Source: Roseiarcus sp963770275 (GTDB taxonomy: Bacteria; Pseudomonadota; Alphaproteobacteria; Rhizobiales; Beijerinckiaceae). Taken from it: a stretch of DNA of 64,000 bases. A program made the position numbers and the translations under genes. Numbering within the stretch: the first letter of the stretch is position 1; each line of letters begins with the position of its first letter. The stretch covers positions 1 to 64,000 of the forward strand of contig CAVYPD010000026.1 of NCBI GenBank assembly GCA_963770275.1, given 5' to 3'. Shown piece after piece: positions 1 to 10,176 of the stretch. The notes under the pieces are model-generated. The model was not told where the DNA came from, ran no database searches, and worked only from the letters and a program-made list of their open reading frames with translations.

Positions 1-204
1 CTTGGTTCAATCCCGTCGATCCAATCAAAGCAGATCGCGCTTTAGTCGAAAGACCCGCCTCTCGCGGGCCTCGTCGAGCGCGGGTCACCTTCCACAAGCT
101 CATTCACCAGCGAGGATTTGCCCATGCCGACATATTCGGAGACGTGCACGCAATTCCTATCTTCTATCAACGCCATCCCAACGAGGATGTACGCCATCTG
201 CCGG

Positions 205-440
205 CGCTCCAAGGAGTCACTCGCCGCCATTGGCGGCGCCTTCGGCGTCGAGAAGCATTACACGCGTTTTCAGGACGTTCTATCCGATCCGGTCATCGAT
301 TTCCTGCACATCAACACCCGGCTCGGCACTCACGGTGCGCGGCCTAACGCCACCTGTCGGGCGCGAGCGCCGAGGAATAAGACGGCGCACTGGTCGCGGC
401 GATCCTACACCCGCGGGTTGTCGGCGAACGCGGTCACTAC
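205..440 (+). pseudogene. Gfo/Idh/MocA oxidoreductase N-terminal remnant
   Basis: Positions about 205-345 encode a stretch resembling the end of the Rossmann domain of Gfo/Idh/MocA dehydrogenases (KESLAAIGGAFGVEKHY, then SDPVIDFLHINT and LGTHG). A further weak match (ALVAAILH) follows in another frame up to about 440. The nucleotide-binding start, the EKP motif and the substrate domain are all missing, so this is a decayed piece. Bases 1-200 hold no convincing gene. It lies convergent to the dimethylformamidase-like gene. The family call rests on pattern recognition of one short stretch. Confidence 0.5.
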
Positions 441-533
441 AAAGTCCATTCGGCCCCACCTTAAATCACTGAGGTTTGGCGACATCAGCGTTCATGGGCT
501 CAGCCAAACGGAAAACCTCCTGAAAGCTCACTG

Positions 534-2690
534 CTAGCTAACTGCCAAAACACCCGGTAGGCGATCCGCGAGAAAGCCATCGATCACATTGGCGAGAATC
601 GCCGCGGTATCGCTCCGATTGTCGTTGAAGCAGAGAGTCGAGGCGTAGGAGATCGACCCGGTCGTGAACACAGCGCCGCCCTTCGGACCCGGCGTGATGG
701 TCATGTCCGCGCGCAGGCCGGAGCGCTGATCGGAGCCCCCGTACCAGGGCGCGATCGCCGTCGTGCGCTCGATCGCAGTCTGGTAGGCGTCAGTGAATCC
801 GTCGGCACTCGCCAGCACCACCGTGTGTTCGGGCGTGCCGGCCTCGGCGTCCGCTCGGTCAATCTCAAATCCGGCGGCGCCGTGCCCGAGAACAAGGGCG
901 GGGCCACCGCCAAAGCTTTCGCTCTCCACGCCCGAAAATATCCATGACCAGCGCGAGCTCGAGGCGGCCGTCGTCTTACGATAGGCGGACCCGCGATCGA
1001 AGCCTTGGCCGCAGAAGCCGACACCCATCCGGGCCTGCGGCGGACGGCCGGACATGCGCCACAGTCCGCCTCGCTCGCCCGACAGGGCGAGCCGATCCTC
1101 GCCCGGCTCGCCCTGCCAGGTGCCCGTCCCGGCGTAGCGGCGAATTTCGATTACGTCGGGCTCGTCCGCAGCGACGGCGGTGACCCAGTAGAAGCCATTG
1201 CCGCCGAGATAGATCAACCGCCCGCCCCCATCGAGCCATGCGTCGCGCGCGTCCATCATCGGCTGAGTCCAATATTCCGGATGGGTGCCGGTCAGCACCG
1301 CCCGATAGGGCGCTAGAAGCTCGGCGCCCTCGGAGTGCAACAGGTCGTCGCAGAGAATGTCGACCTGATAGCCTCGCGCATGAAGCCAGTGCACGAGGTG
1401 TAGGTCTGCGGGGAACTGATGCGGCGCATCAAACGTGCGGCAGCGCGCCTTCGGACGAAAATCAATGATCGGCCGCCGCCGTGCGCCCAGGCTTATGCCG
1501 CTGCCGTCGCGATGCAGATCGTAGGTGCTCTTCAAACCATTCGCAGCGACATAAGCGTATCCAGCCTGGTTGAGGCCCATGTCCTGGCGCGGCGCGAGAC
1601 GGAGGGAATGCGTGACGTCGAGTGACTCGTTGGCGTAGGCGAGATAACTGAAGGTCGGCATTAGAAGCGCGAGCGGAGCGGTCGGCCGCCCGCTCGGCGG
1701 CGCTACAAGAAACGGTATATGGTCCTCCGTGCCGTCGCCCCGCAGCCGCATCGCGTAGACGCCGGAGGGCAGATCGTTGGGGGCGGCGAAGCGAAAGGTC
1801 TCAGGCCATTGGACGTCGCTCACGTCGTCATCGTGAAAATGCACCGCGTCATGCGTGGGTTCGGCCGGCGTCACGCCCCGAGCGCCGAAAGAGGGTCCGG
1901 TCATGGCGCGAGTCGGACGATTGTGGCTGGTCGCAACGAGGCCGCGCTTGGCGTCGATCAGGCGGCGCCCGTGCGGCTCGATCGCAAAGTCGAACGCGCA
2001 TCGCGTCTCGCCGGCTGAACGAAGCGAGAGCCTCGCAATCTTTCCATTGAAAACCTGGAAGGGCCGACGCCGGCTTCCGATGGAGTCGACGGAAGTGGCG
2101 GCAATCGTCAAGTGTCGCCCGAACAGGAGATCCTCGCCGTGCAATGCATCGCAAACGTCCGGCGCCTCGTAGCGCGGGGAATAGTCGCGAGGCGTGATGG
2201 AGAGCTCGAACCGGCCGCCACGCCCCCGCAACCGGATACGCACCCAAGCACGACACGCCAGCGGCTCGCGGGCGCGTACGACCTCCCGCGTTCCGCTTTG
2301 CGCGACGACCCGACCGGTCTCGTCCAGCGCAAGGCAAAGCCCTTCCGGGCATTCGGGCGCGCGCCAGGAGATGATGCCCTGTCTGCCGATGCTGGGACGT
2401 GTCGGCCATATCCAAAGGTCGATCTCGAAGTCGTCTCTCTCGATGAGCCGCGGCGGCGTCTCGAGCTCCGCGAACGAGCCTCGAAAGATCTCCTGCGGTC
2501 CGGCGGCGTGGCGACCGTCGATTGATGATGAAATCTCTCGCTCCTGAAAGCCCGGCCCGCGTGGATTCTCGTCGCCATGAAGCAGCCTGACGAGCTGCAC
2601 GTCGACGTTGGGGCTCTCACTGTGAACGTGAAAGCCGAGGCTCCCGCCGGGCCGCACGAACACACTGCTGCTGTAGCCCGTGAGCTTCAT
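534..2690 (-). CDS. N,N-dimethylformamidase large-subunit-like protein
   Basis: 718 residues, uninterrupted. It starts LTGYSSSVFVRPGG, the opening typical of the large (beta) subunit of N,N-dimethylformamidase, which hydrolyses dimethylformamide to dimethylamine and formate at a mononuclear iron centre. A lectin-like N-terminal half (about residues 1-300) precedes a domain with a glutamine-amidotransferase-like fold. The second domain contains VHWLHARGYQVD, the family hallmark GTHPEYW near residue 460 and a GGNGFYW segment. The Tyr in HPEYW is probably one of the iron ligands (inferred from the family). No gene for the small subunit is visible. The ATG overlaps the stop of the upstream ABC ATPase gene (ATGA), so it ends an importer operon. 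The true substrate may be another N-substituted amide delivered by that importer. Confidence 0.8.
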   Translation of the reverse strand: MKLTGYSSSVFVRPGGSLGFHVHSESPNVDVQLVRLLHGDENPRGPGFQEREISSSIDGRHAAGPQEIFRGSFAELETPPRLIERDDFEIDLWIWPTRPSIGRQGIISWRAPECPEGLCLALDETGRVVAQSGTREVVRAREPLACRAWVRIRLRGRGGRFELSITPRDYSPRYEAPDVCDALHGEDLLFGRHLTIAATSVDSIGSRRRPFQVFNGKIARLSLRSAGETRCAFDFAIEPHGRRLIDAKRGLVATSHNRPTRAMTGPSFGARGVTPAEPTHDAVHFHDDDVSDVQWPETFRFAAPNDLPSGVYAMRLRGDGTEDHIPFLVAPPSGRPTAPLALLMPTFSYLAYANESLDVTHSLRLAPRQDMGLNQAGYAYVAANGLKSTYDLHRDGSGISLGARRRPIIDFRPKARCRTFDAPHQFPADLHLVHWLHARGYQVDILCDDLLHSEGAELLAPYRAVLTGTHPEYWTQPMMDARDAWLDGGGRLIYLGGNGFYWVTAVAADEPDVIEIRRYAGTGTWQGEPGEDRLALSGERGGLWRMSGRPPQARMGVGFCGQGFDRGSAYRKTTAASSSRWSWIFSGVESESFGGGPALVLGHGAAGFEIDRADAEAGTPEHTVVLASADGFTDAYQTAIERTTAIAPWYGGSDQRSGLRADMTITPGPKGGAVFTTGSISYASTLCFNDNRSDTAAILANVIDGFLADRLPGVLAVS

Positions 2691-3812
2691 GCATCACCCT
2701 GTGCCGGACGCCGCAGCGACGCGCCTTCGGCGTCGAAGAGGTGGAGCGCGGCTAACGCGATACGCGCCTCGATCCGCTCGCCGAGGCTCACGGAATTCTC
2801 CGGCGAGGCGCGTATCCGAAGGCGCTCGGCATCCCCGAGCGCGAGATCGACGAAAACATCGGCGCCGCCATATTCCACGCGCGAAACCGATCCTGAGAGC
2901 GACGCTTCGCCGGGACGGGCGAGTCCTATGGCAAGGTCAGTCGGCCGGAGGCCCAGCACGACGCTCGCTCCTTCTGCGAGCGACAAAGACGGAAGCAGGC
3001 AGCTCGCATGTGACGCCGTGAAGGCTGATGAAGCGGCCACCCTCCATGCGGCCGCGCAGCATGTTCATCGAGGGGAGTCCGACGAAGCCGGCCACGAAAC
3101 GATTGGCTGGACGCTCGAAGACTTCGCGCGGCGTCCCCGCCTGCTGGATACGGCCGTGGTCCATGACGATGATGCGGTTGGCCATCGTCATCGCTTCGAA
3201 CTGGTCGTGCGTCACATACAATGTCGTGCGCCCGACACGACGATGGAGGTCAATCAGGGACTGACGCATCTCATGCCGCAAGAGGGCGTCGAGATTGGAA
3301 AGCGGTTCGTCCATCAGGAAGGCGACTGGATGACGCACGATCGAGCGTGCGAGCGCCACACGCTGTCGCTGACCTCCAGATAATTGCGACGGCAGCCGGT
3401 TCAGTTTGTCTGTCAAGTCGACCAGTTCAGCCGCCTCGGCGACACGTTTGGCGACCGTGGCGCGGTCGAAATGCCGCCCGTGGCTGGTCGTCAGCGGAAA
3501 CGTGATGTTCTCGCGCACCGTCATATGCGGATAGAGCGCGTAGGACTGGAACACCATGGCGACGTTGCGCTCCGAAGGGCGCACGTAATTCACCACCGCG
3601 CCCTCGATGAGGATTTCGCCTTCTTCGCACGGCTCGATGCCTGCGATCATGCGCAGGATCGTGCTCTTGCCGCAGCCCGAAGGTCCGAGCAGCGCAACGA
3701 ACTCGCCTTGTCCAGCGCTTAGGGAGATAGCCTCGAGCACCCTGCCGGCGCCGAAACTCTTGGAGACATTGGCAAGCTCCAGACAGGGAAGTTCGTCCGG
3801 GCGCGCGTCCAT
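2687..3812 (-). CDS. Sugar-type ABC transporter ATP-binding protein (UgpC/MalK family), frame-broken
   Basis: Cytoplasmic ATPase of a carbohydrate-type ABC importer. From position 3812 the protein shows Walker A GPSGCGKST (about residue 40), the Q-loop VFQSYALYPHM, signature LSGGQRQRVALARS, Walker B AFLMDEPLSNLDA and the switch His in VTHDQFEAM. The C-terminal TOBE-like regulatory domain (VVLGLRPTDLAIG, then SVSRVEYGGADVFVDL) lies in another frame, so a one-base change occurs near 2990-3030. Combined length is about 370 residues, normal for the family. It starts 2 bases after the permease stop and overlaps the dimethylformamidase-like gene by 4 bases. It is the only MalK-type ATPase in the window and might serve the two ATPase-less importers further on. 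Confidence 0.85.
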
Positions 3813-3814
3813 CT

Positions 3815-4669
3815 CTACTCCTTGAGCGCGCCGGCGAGGCTCTGATGGAAGAAGGCCTGCTGAAACAGGATGAAGATGACCGTGAGCGGCACAGCCGCGA
3901 TCAGGCTCGCGGCGCTGATGAGCCCCCAGTCGACGGTGAAGATCGCGCGCAGGCTGGAAATGCCGACCGTAATGACCTGCTTCTGCAGGTCACGCACCGC
4001 GACCAGCGGCCAGAGGAAACTCGTGTACTGAGTGGCGAAGATGAACGTGGCGTGCACGACGAGGCCGGGACGGATCAGCGGCACGACGACCCGGCGCAGA
4101 ATCTCGAACTCGCCAGCGCCGTCCATCCGCGCCGAATGGATCAGTTCGTCGGGGAGTCCGGCGATGAAGGCGCGGATCATGAAGACGCCGAGCGGATTGG
4201 CGAGCGGGGGCAGGATCAGCGCCAAGCGGGTGTCGATCAGTCCCATGGACCGCGTAATGAGAAAGAGCGGGATCAAGAGAGCCGCGAGCGGCACCGCCAC
4301 CGAAATCAGCAGGATGGTTACGATTACAGGCTTGCCAGCGAAATCGAGCTTGGCGAGCGCGTAAGCCGCCATGCCGTCGATCACCAGCTTCAGCGCAGTG
4401 ACGATAGCCGAGATCGCGAGCGTGTTGCCGAGCCACCAGCCGAACGGATGCTTCTGAAACAGCGCGACATAGTTGCCGAGATAGACAGGGTCCGGGATCC
4501 AGTGCGGAGGATAGCTGAAGAGCGATTTTGTTTCCTTCAACGACGTCGAGATGACGTAGAAAAACGGCGCCAGCGATACGACGACGGTGACCGCGAGTAC
4601 GAATCCTGCGAGCGCTCGCGCGGCCGGCGAAGGCTCCAGGGCGAGGCGCGCACGCCGGGCCTGCGTCAT
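3815..4669 (-). CDS. Carbohydrate-type ABC transporter permease (MalG-like)
   Basis: 284 residues starting MTQARRARL; the ATG at 4669 overlaps the stop of the preceding permease (ATGA). It is an inner-membrane permease with about six hydrophobic segments, beginning with ALAGFVLAVTVVVSLAPFFYV. The EAA loop reads ELIHSARMDGAGEFEILRRV (about residue 190), the contact site for the ATPase. Length and layout fit the MalG/LacG family. An open frame continues upstream of 4669 but encodes out-of-frame pieces of the partner permease, so the shorter start is preferred. Confidence 0.85.
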   Translation of the reverse strand: MTQARRARLALEPSPAARALAGFVLAVTVVVSLAPFFYVISTSLKETKSLFSYPPHWIPDPVYLGNYVALFQKHPFGWWLGNTLAISAIVTALKLVIDGMAAYALAKLDFAGKPVIVTILLISVAVPLAALLIPLFLITRSMGLIDTRLALILPPLANPLGVFMIRAFIAGLPDELIHSARMDGAGEFEILRRVVVPLIRPGLVVHATFIFATQYTSFLWPLVAVRDLQKQVITVGISSLRAIFTVDWGLISAASLIAAVPLTVIFILFQQAFFHQSLAGALKE

Positions 4670-5656
4670 GCGCGCTCCCGCAAGAGCCAGGTCTGCAAGG
4701 CCGTCAGCGCGAGAACGACGACGACAAGCACGAAGGACAGCGTCGCGCCGAAGCCCGGATCGGAGAAGGTGAAGAGGCTGCGGTAGATGTACCAGGCAAT
4801 GGTCGCGGTCGAATTCGACCGGGCCGCCGTCGGTCAGAACGAACACGGAATCGAACAGCTGCAGGTTGACGATCGTGGCGAAAATGACCGCGAAATAAAA
4901 GGTCGGCTTCATCAGCGGCAAAGTGAGGCTGAAAAAGCGGCGGATCGGTCCTGCTCCGTCCAGCTCGGCGGCGTGATAGAGGTCGTCGGGGCAGCGCAAG
5001 CAGTCCGGAGAGGAAAAGTATCGCCCAGAATCCGAGACCCTTCCAGACCTCGATCATCGCGATGGTCGGCATGGCGAAATGGGGATCGCCGAGGAAGTTG
5101 AGCTTGACGCCGGTCAGCGCACGGATGCCGAGATTCAAGAGGCCGAAGTCGGGGTGGATCACGAAGGTCCAGATCAGGGCGACGATCAGGGAAGCCTGCA
5201 GCGTCGGGAAGTAGATGATGATTCTCAACAGCGCCGCGCCGCGCGCGAACGACGCTAAGCGACAGCGCGACGATCATGCCGAGCACGAAAACCGTCGGTA
5301 TCGCCATGGCGCAATAGTAGAGCGTGTTGCCGATGCATTTGAGGACGAGGCCATCGGAGAATGTGCGACGCCAGTTGTCGAGTCCCGCGAACTGGGCAGG
5401 CGCAAGGATCCCGTCATGCTGGAAGCTGAGATAGAACAACCAGACGACAGGGAGCGCCATGAAGAGTCAAAAAGAAGACAAGGATCGGCGCCAGGAACGC
5501 ATACGCAGTTAAATTGTGGCGCATCGCCGCGCGAAAGCGCTGTTTTCGGTGTTCGTCCTCCGACAGTTGGAAATGAGACGTCGCCGCTTCCATCAACTCG
5601 AAGCCTGAAACGATCGGACTGGGCGGCGCGAAGGAAACTCCCCGCGCCGCATTCAT
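4666..5656 (-). CDS. Carbohydrate-type ABC transporter permease (MalF-like), several frame breaks
   Basis: The parts of one MalF-type permease lie in order on this strand but in different frames. They are LTAYAFLAPILVFFL (about 5470-5510), then LPVVWLFYLSFQHDG to VALSLSVVRA (5460-5235), then YFPTLQASLIVALIWTFVI to FLSGLLALP (5225-5000). The EAA-like loop DLYHAAELDGAGPIRRFF runs to FVLTDGG (4990-4820), and a C-terminal piece ends in LLRERA at 4666. At least four one-base frame changes are needed, yet joined they give a normal length of about 310-330 residues. The start is uncertain: ATG 5656, 5593 or the Met before RHNLTAYAF are all possible. Either the gene is dead or the sequence has indel errors here. 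Confidence 0.7.
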
Positions 5657-5672
5657 TCGAGGGAGCCGGCCA

Positions 5673-6950
5673 TCACGCCAGCTTGTTGATGATGTCTCCC
5701 ATTTGCCCGATCGCCTCCTTGCCGCTCAGATTGCCGAGATACGCGTTCTCCGCCACCGGCCAGATCTGCTGCAGCATCGTCAGGATCTTCGGGTGCGGCT
5801 GCACGCCCTTCACCCGCGGCACGAACTCCTTCTGGATCTTCTGCATGGCGGGCTTGTCGGCGTAGAGCTGGTTGACGATATCCGTTCGCACGACCTGGAG
5901 ATTCACCTCGCTGGCAAACCGGCCCACTTCCGGCCCTGACGCCCAGTGTTTGATGAAGGCCCAGGCGAGGTCTTTGTTCTTGCTCGCTGCGGCGACGGAC
6001 AGGATGCCGAAATTGCCCATCACCGTTTGCGCCTTGGGCCCGGGCGGAGCGTAGGCGACGTCCCATTTGAACGGCGGAGGCTTGGCGAGCAGATCGTTAA
6101 TCTCCGGCGTTTCGCCATGATAGATCGCGATCTTGCCCGCCTTGAAAAGATCGAACTGACCCTGCCAGTCGACGCTGCCGACCGGCGGCGTGACTTTCGC
6201 CTTGTGCATGTCGATCAGGAACTGCATTGCATCTTCGGAGCCGGCGAGGCCGTTGGCCGTCCAATCCTTGTTCAGAATGTCAGCGCCCGCGTTGTGGATG
6301 TAGGGGAACCAGTCCCAGAAGGCGTAATCGGAAACGCGCGTACGCATCGAGAAGCCGAACGTATCGCCTTTCGTCGTAGCCTTCGCGGCCGCCATCATGT
6401 CGGAATAGGACTTGTTCCATGTGTCCGCCACACCCGCGGCGTTGAGGAGATCGAGATTGACGAAAATGTTGTAGACCGCGCCGAGCACCGGCACGCCCCA
6501 GATGCCCTTGGAGGATTTGGCGAGTTGCCAGGCAAAGGGCTGCAATCGCGTCGTGCTCCGACTTCCAGGACGGATCGCTCACCCACGCCGTCATGTCCTG
6601 CAGCACGCCCGCGCTCTGCATAGGCGGGATAGACGAGATCTACGAGATATTGCACGTCTGCGGGCGAGCCCGAGGCGAAACCTGCGGTGAGCTGGGCGTT
6701 CATGTTGGCCCAGTCGTAGGTGGTGAACTCGACTTCGGCGTTTGGGTTGGCTTTCTTGAAGTCGTCAATGATCTCGGCCTCGTATTTGGCCTCATCCGCC
6801 GAGTGAGGCCCCTTGATCATGGTGATCTTGCCGGAAAGCCCGGCTGCGCTAGGACGACCCTGCGCTCATCAGATAGGGAATTGCGGCCGAACCTCCGAGC
6901 AGGTTCAAGAACCGGCGCCGGTTTAGCCGCGCTTCAGTTGCCGCTGACAT
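5673..6950 (-). CDS. ABC transporter extracellular solute-binding protein, frame-broken
   Basis: Periplasmic sugar-type (family 1) binding protein of the importer. The start at 6950 gives a Tat-like signal with twin arginines (LNRRRFLNLLGGSAAIPYL); the frame changes near 6860. The mature part begins with KITMIKGPHSADEAKYEAEI and continues with WANMNAQLTAGFASGSPADV. Further breaks near 6620 and 6550 lead into the long C-terminal part (WGVPVLGAVYNIFVNLDLLN to GQMGDIINKLA). Total length about 425 residues, normal for the family. It is the first gene of the minus-strand operon and diverges from the RraA/hyuAB genes. The ligand cannot be deduced, but the terminal dimethylformamidase-like gene suggests an amide-bearing compound. 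Confidence 0.75.
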
Positions 6951-7090
6951 GGGGACACCTCCCGTGCTTTCGGATGTCGCGCTAATCGGTTTTCTTCATT
7001 CGATCGCCTGCCGACAACTAGGCGCCGCGACAGCCATGCCCAACGACACAAAGCATGCCGCATCGTTCGCAACGGCGTCAAGATGAATTA

Positions 7091-7102
7091 TGAAACGTTA
7101 CA
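7091..7102. promoter_or_regulatory. LacI-type operator candidate 1
   Basis: TGAAACGTTACA, a dyad with a central CG as is usual for LacI-family operators. It is close to the second copy at 7273. It sits about 140 bases upstream of the binding-protein start on the minus strand. A LacI regulator is encoded at the end of the neighbouring plus-strand genes. Function is inferred. Confidence 0.5.
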
Positions 7103-7250
7103 GTTCTGACCGTTGTCCAGAGCCCTCGATCGCTGACCCGGCGACTGAGTTCCACCCGAAGCGACTTCCGCCGAACGCGCAGATTCGGCTCGGAAAAGAC
7201 TCGACGCGCACACGCTGATACATGCCAGGCTCGCGTCAAATCGCGCCTGC

Positions 7251-7284
7251 TTGACAGGCAAATTTCGAGGTCTGTATCGTTACA
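7251..7284 (+). promoter_or_regulatory. Sigma-70-like promoter overlapped by LacI-type operator candidate 2
   Basis: TTGACA at 7251-7256, an 18-base spacer and TATCGT at 7275-7280 form a plausible promoter for the RraA/hyuAB genes. The dyad TGTATCGTTACA (7273-7284) covers the -10 element, so a bound repressor would block transcription. It shares the central CG and the CGTTACA half with the copy at 7091-7102. The remainder of 6951-7312 holds no gene that I can see. Confidence 0.5.
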
Positions 7285-7328
7285 TCAACCGCCGCTTGGG
7301 AGGACTCTTTCCGTGACATCGTCCGAGC

Positions 7329-7967
7329 TTGCTCGAGACGCTCTACACTGCGGTCCTTTCCGACGTCATGGACGAGATGGGATATCCTAACCAAGCGTTG
7401 CGGCCGTTCATGCGACCGCTTGATGACACGCTCTCGTTCGTCGGCCGCGCTCGCACCGGACTTTACGCCGAAACCTATTCGGTGCTCGACGGCGAGAACC
7501 CCTACGAACTCGAGATCAGGCTGGTCGACGACCTCAAGGCCGGCGACGTGGCCGTCTTCGCGTGCGGCGGTCCGACCGACCGCATGGCGCCTTGGGGCGA
7601 ATTGTTGACGACCGCAGCGATGGCGCGCGGCGCCGCCGGCTGCGTGACCGACGGTCTGGTGCGCGACGTCCGGCATATCCGCAGGATGAAGTTTCCCGTA
7701 TTCCACGGCGGCATCGGGCCACTCGACAGCAAGGGCCGCAGCCGAATGATCGAGATGGATCGTCCGATCGTCTGCGCCGGCGTACGCGTCTGCTCGGGGG
7801 ATACCGTGTTCGGCGACGTCGACGGCGTCGTGGTCATTCCGCAGGCGGTTTCGGACAAGGTGTTCGCGAAAGCGCACGACAAGGCGACGCGAGAAAGTCG
7901 CACCCGCGAAGAGCTCCATGAGGGGCGCCTGTTGTCGGAAGTTTACGAAAAATATGGCGTTCTCTGA
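7329..7967 (+). CDS. RraA family protein (HMG aldolase/oxaloacetate decarboxylase-like)
   Basis: About 212 residues of the RraA fold family, which includes 4-hydroxy-4-methyl-2-oxoglutarate aldolases and oxaloacetate decarboxylases. The family core is clear: LYTAVLSDVMDEMGY at the start, ELLTTAAMARGAAGCVTDG near residue 90, then LVRDVRHI, whose Arg-Asp pair binds substrate and the divalent metal in characterised members. A GDVDGVVVIP segment near residue 160 also fits. The formal start is TTG 7329. The real one may be GTG 7313, preceded by GGGAGGA, with a one-base frame difference just after it. It is first in a set with hyuA, hyuB and a LacI regulator and may process the acid released by the hydantoinase. 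Confidence 0.8.
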   Translation: MLETLYTAVLSDVMDEMGYPNQALRPFMRPLDDTLSFVGRARTGLYAETYSVLDGENPYELEIRLVDDLKAGDVAVFACGGPTDRMAPWGELLTTAAMARGAAGCVTDGLVRDVRHIRRMKFPVFHGGIGPLDSKGRSRMIEMDRPIVCAGVRVCSGDTVFGDVDGVVVIPQAVSDKVFAKAHDKATRESRTREELHEGRLLSEVYEKYGVL

Positions 7968-8072
7968 GGAACCATGCCTCGATCGCATGGGAGCCAAGGC
8001 GGATGAACTCTCGGAACCGTCTGGCATCCTCGCGCTGACTCTGAGAGTTCGCCGTCGTCTAAACCAGAGCAA

Positions 8073-10167
8073 ATGCGCGCGGGAAGCGGCCGACTCCGCT
8101 TCGCTGTCGACACGGGGGGCACATTCACCGATCTCATCGTCGCTGACGACAACGGCGAGATCGTCAATGTTCAAGGCGCCGACGCAGCCCGCCGATCCGG
8201 TCGCAGGCGTGCTCGAGGTCATGGGCGCGGCCGCGCGGGTCTCCGGCGTCCCGCTCGCCGAATATCTCGCGCGCGGCGAAATTCTCGTGCACGGCACCAC
8301 GCACGCGATCAACGCGATCGTCACCGGGTCGAACCGCGCGAACCGCCTTCCTGACGACGGCGGGCCATCCGGACACGCTGGTCTTTCGGGAGGGCGGCCG
8401 GCAGGACGCCTTCAACTTCACGGTGCCCTATCCTGCGCCATTCGTGCCCAAGGCGCTGACATTCGAGATTCCCGAGCGAATCCTGAGCGACGGTTCGGTG
8501 CACGCGCCTCTCGATGAAGATCGGCGCGGTCGCAGTTCTTCGACGGGTCGCGGCACTGGGGGCGGAGGCGATCGCCGTCTGTCTGTTGTGGTCGGTCGTC
8601 AATCCGGCGCACGAAATCGCGCTTGGCGCGCTTGATCGAGCGTCATCTGCCCGGTGTGCCGTTCACGCTCTCGCATCATATCAATCCGTCGATTCGCGAA
8701 TATCGGCGCGCAATGTCGACCGCGCTCGACGCGTCGCTGAAACCGGTGATGAGCGTCTATATGAGCGGCCTCGAGTCGCGGATGCGCGCCGCTGGTTTCG
8801 CGGGTCGTATGCTGGTCGTCACGTCGCAGGGCGGCGTGATGGACGCCGCCGACGTCGCCGCGGCGCCCGGTGCACCTGATCAATTCCGGTCCGAGCATGG
8901 CGCCTGTCGGCGCCAAGGCCTATACGCCGGCTAGGGCCGATGCGACGCTGATCGTCGGCGATGCCGGCGGCACCACTTTCGACGTGTCTGTCGTCCGCAA
9001 CGGCCGCATTCCTCGCACCCGCGAGACCTGGCTTGGCCGGCCCTTCGTGAGCCACATGACGGGCATGCCGTCGGTCGACACAAAGAGCATCGGCGCCGGC
9101 GGCGGGTCGATCGCCTGGATCGACGACGGGCGGCCTGTTGCATGTCGGACCGATCAGCGCCGGCGCCGTGCCCGGCCCGGTCGCCTATGGCCGCGGCGGT
9201 ACGCGCCCGACCGTAACCGACGCGGCGGTCGCGCTCGGCTATATCGATCCGGCACATTTCCTCGGCGGCCGGATGCCGCTCGACCGGAAGGCCGCGGAGG
9301 CGGCAATCGCAGCGAGAGATCGCCGATCCAACCGGGCAGAGCCTCGAGGCGCGCGGCTGCATCGATCCTCGAGCTTGCCACCGAGCACATGGTGCAGGCG
9401 ATCCTCGACATCACGCTCAATCAGGGCATCGATCCGAGCGCAGGCGACCTTTGTCGCCGGCGGCGGCGCCGCCGGCCTCAACTGCGTCGCGATCGGCCGT
9501 CGCCTTGGCTGTCGCACCGTCTTGTGCCTGAGACCGGCGCTGCGCTCGCGGCCGCCGGCGCGCTCGATTTCCGACCTGACCGCCCATCATCAGGCGATGT
9601 TCCACACGACCAGCGAAGCCTTCGATTTCGATGGCGTCAACGCGGTGCTCGACACAGCTCGAAGCGCGCTGTCGCGCCTTCCAGGAGTCGACCGGGAGCC
9701 AGGCCGAGTTCGTCGCAATCGATTGGACGACCGAGGCGCGCTACCCCGATCAGGCCTGGGAGATCGAGGTGCCGCTGCGTCGTCCCCGGTTCTCGCGCGC
9801 CGAAGACGTCAAGTGCCTCGTTGCCGATTTCCATGAGGTCCATCAGGAAATTTTCGCGGTCAGCGATCCCGAGTCGCCGATCGAGACCATTGGTTGGAGC
9901 GCAACGATTCGCTGTCGCATCGGCTCGCCGCGCGCCGGCCGTATTGCGCGAAGCGCCGCGGCGGAGCTTCTCTCGGCTCGCCGGGTGTATTTTCGCCCTA
10001 TCGGTTGGACCGACGCCGCCGTGCTTCGCTTCGAGACGCTGACGCCGGACTCGGTCGTGAACGGGCCGGCGATCGTCGAATCCGGCTTCACCTCGATCGT
10101 GATCGATCCCGGCGCATTCGCACGGAAGGATCCGAGCGGATGCCTCGTCATTGACGTTGCGGCCTAG
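8073..10167 (+). CDS. hyuA: HyuA-type ATP-dependent hydantoinase/oxoprolinase subunit A, heavily frame-broken
   Basis: The HyuA family (N-methylhydantoinase A, oxoprolinase and acetone carboxylase beta relatives) opens cyclic or ketonic substrates at the cost of ATP. The start at 8073 shows the phosphate-binding motif FAVDTGGTFTDLIV. Further family blocks follow: ILVHGTTHAINAIVTG (about 8280), FTLSHHINPSIREYRR (8660), MLVVTSQGGVMDAADV (8810), LIVGDAGGTTFDVS (8950) and GGRMPLDRKAAEAA (9265). Then come HMVQAILDITLNQGIDPS and TFVAGGGAAGLN (9390-9480), and a C-terminal beta-rich part to 10167. They occur in the right order but need about ten one-base frame changes, roughly one per 200 bases. Total length matches about 695 residues. 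I saw no in-frame stop within the joined blocks. The ATG has no clear Shine-Dalgarno site. Confidence 0.75.
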
Positions 10168-10176
10168 GAGACGACC

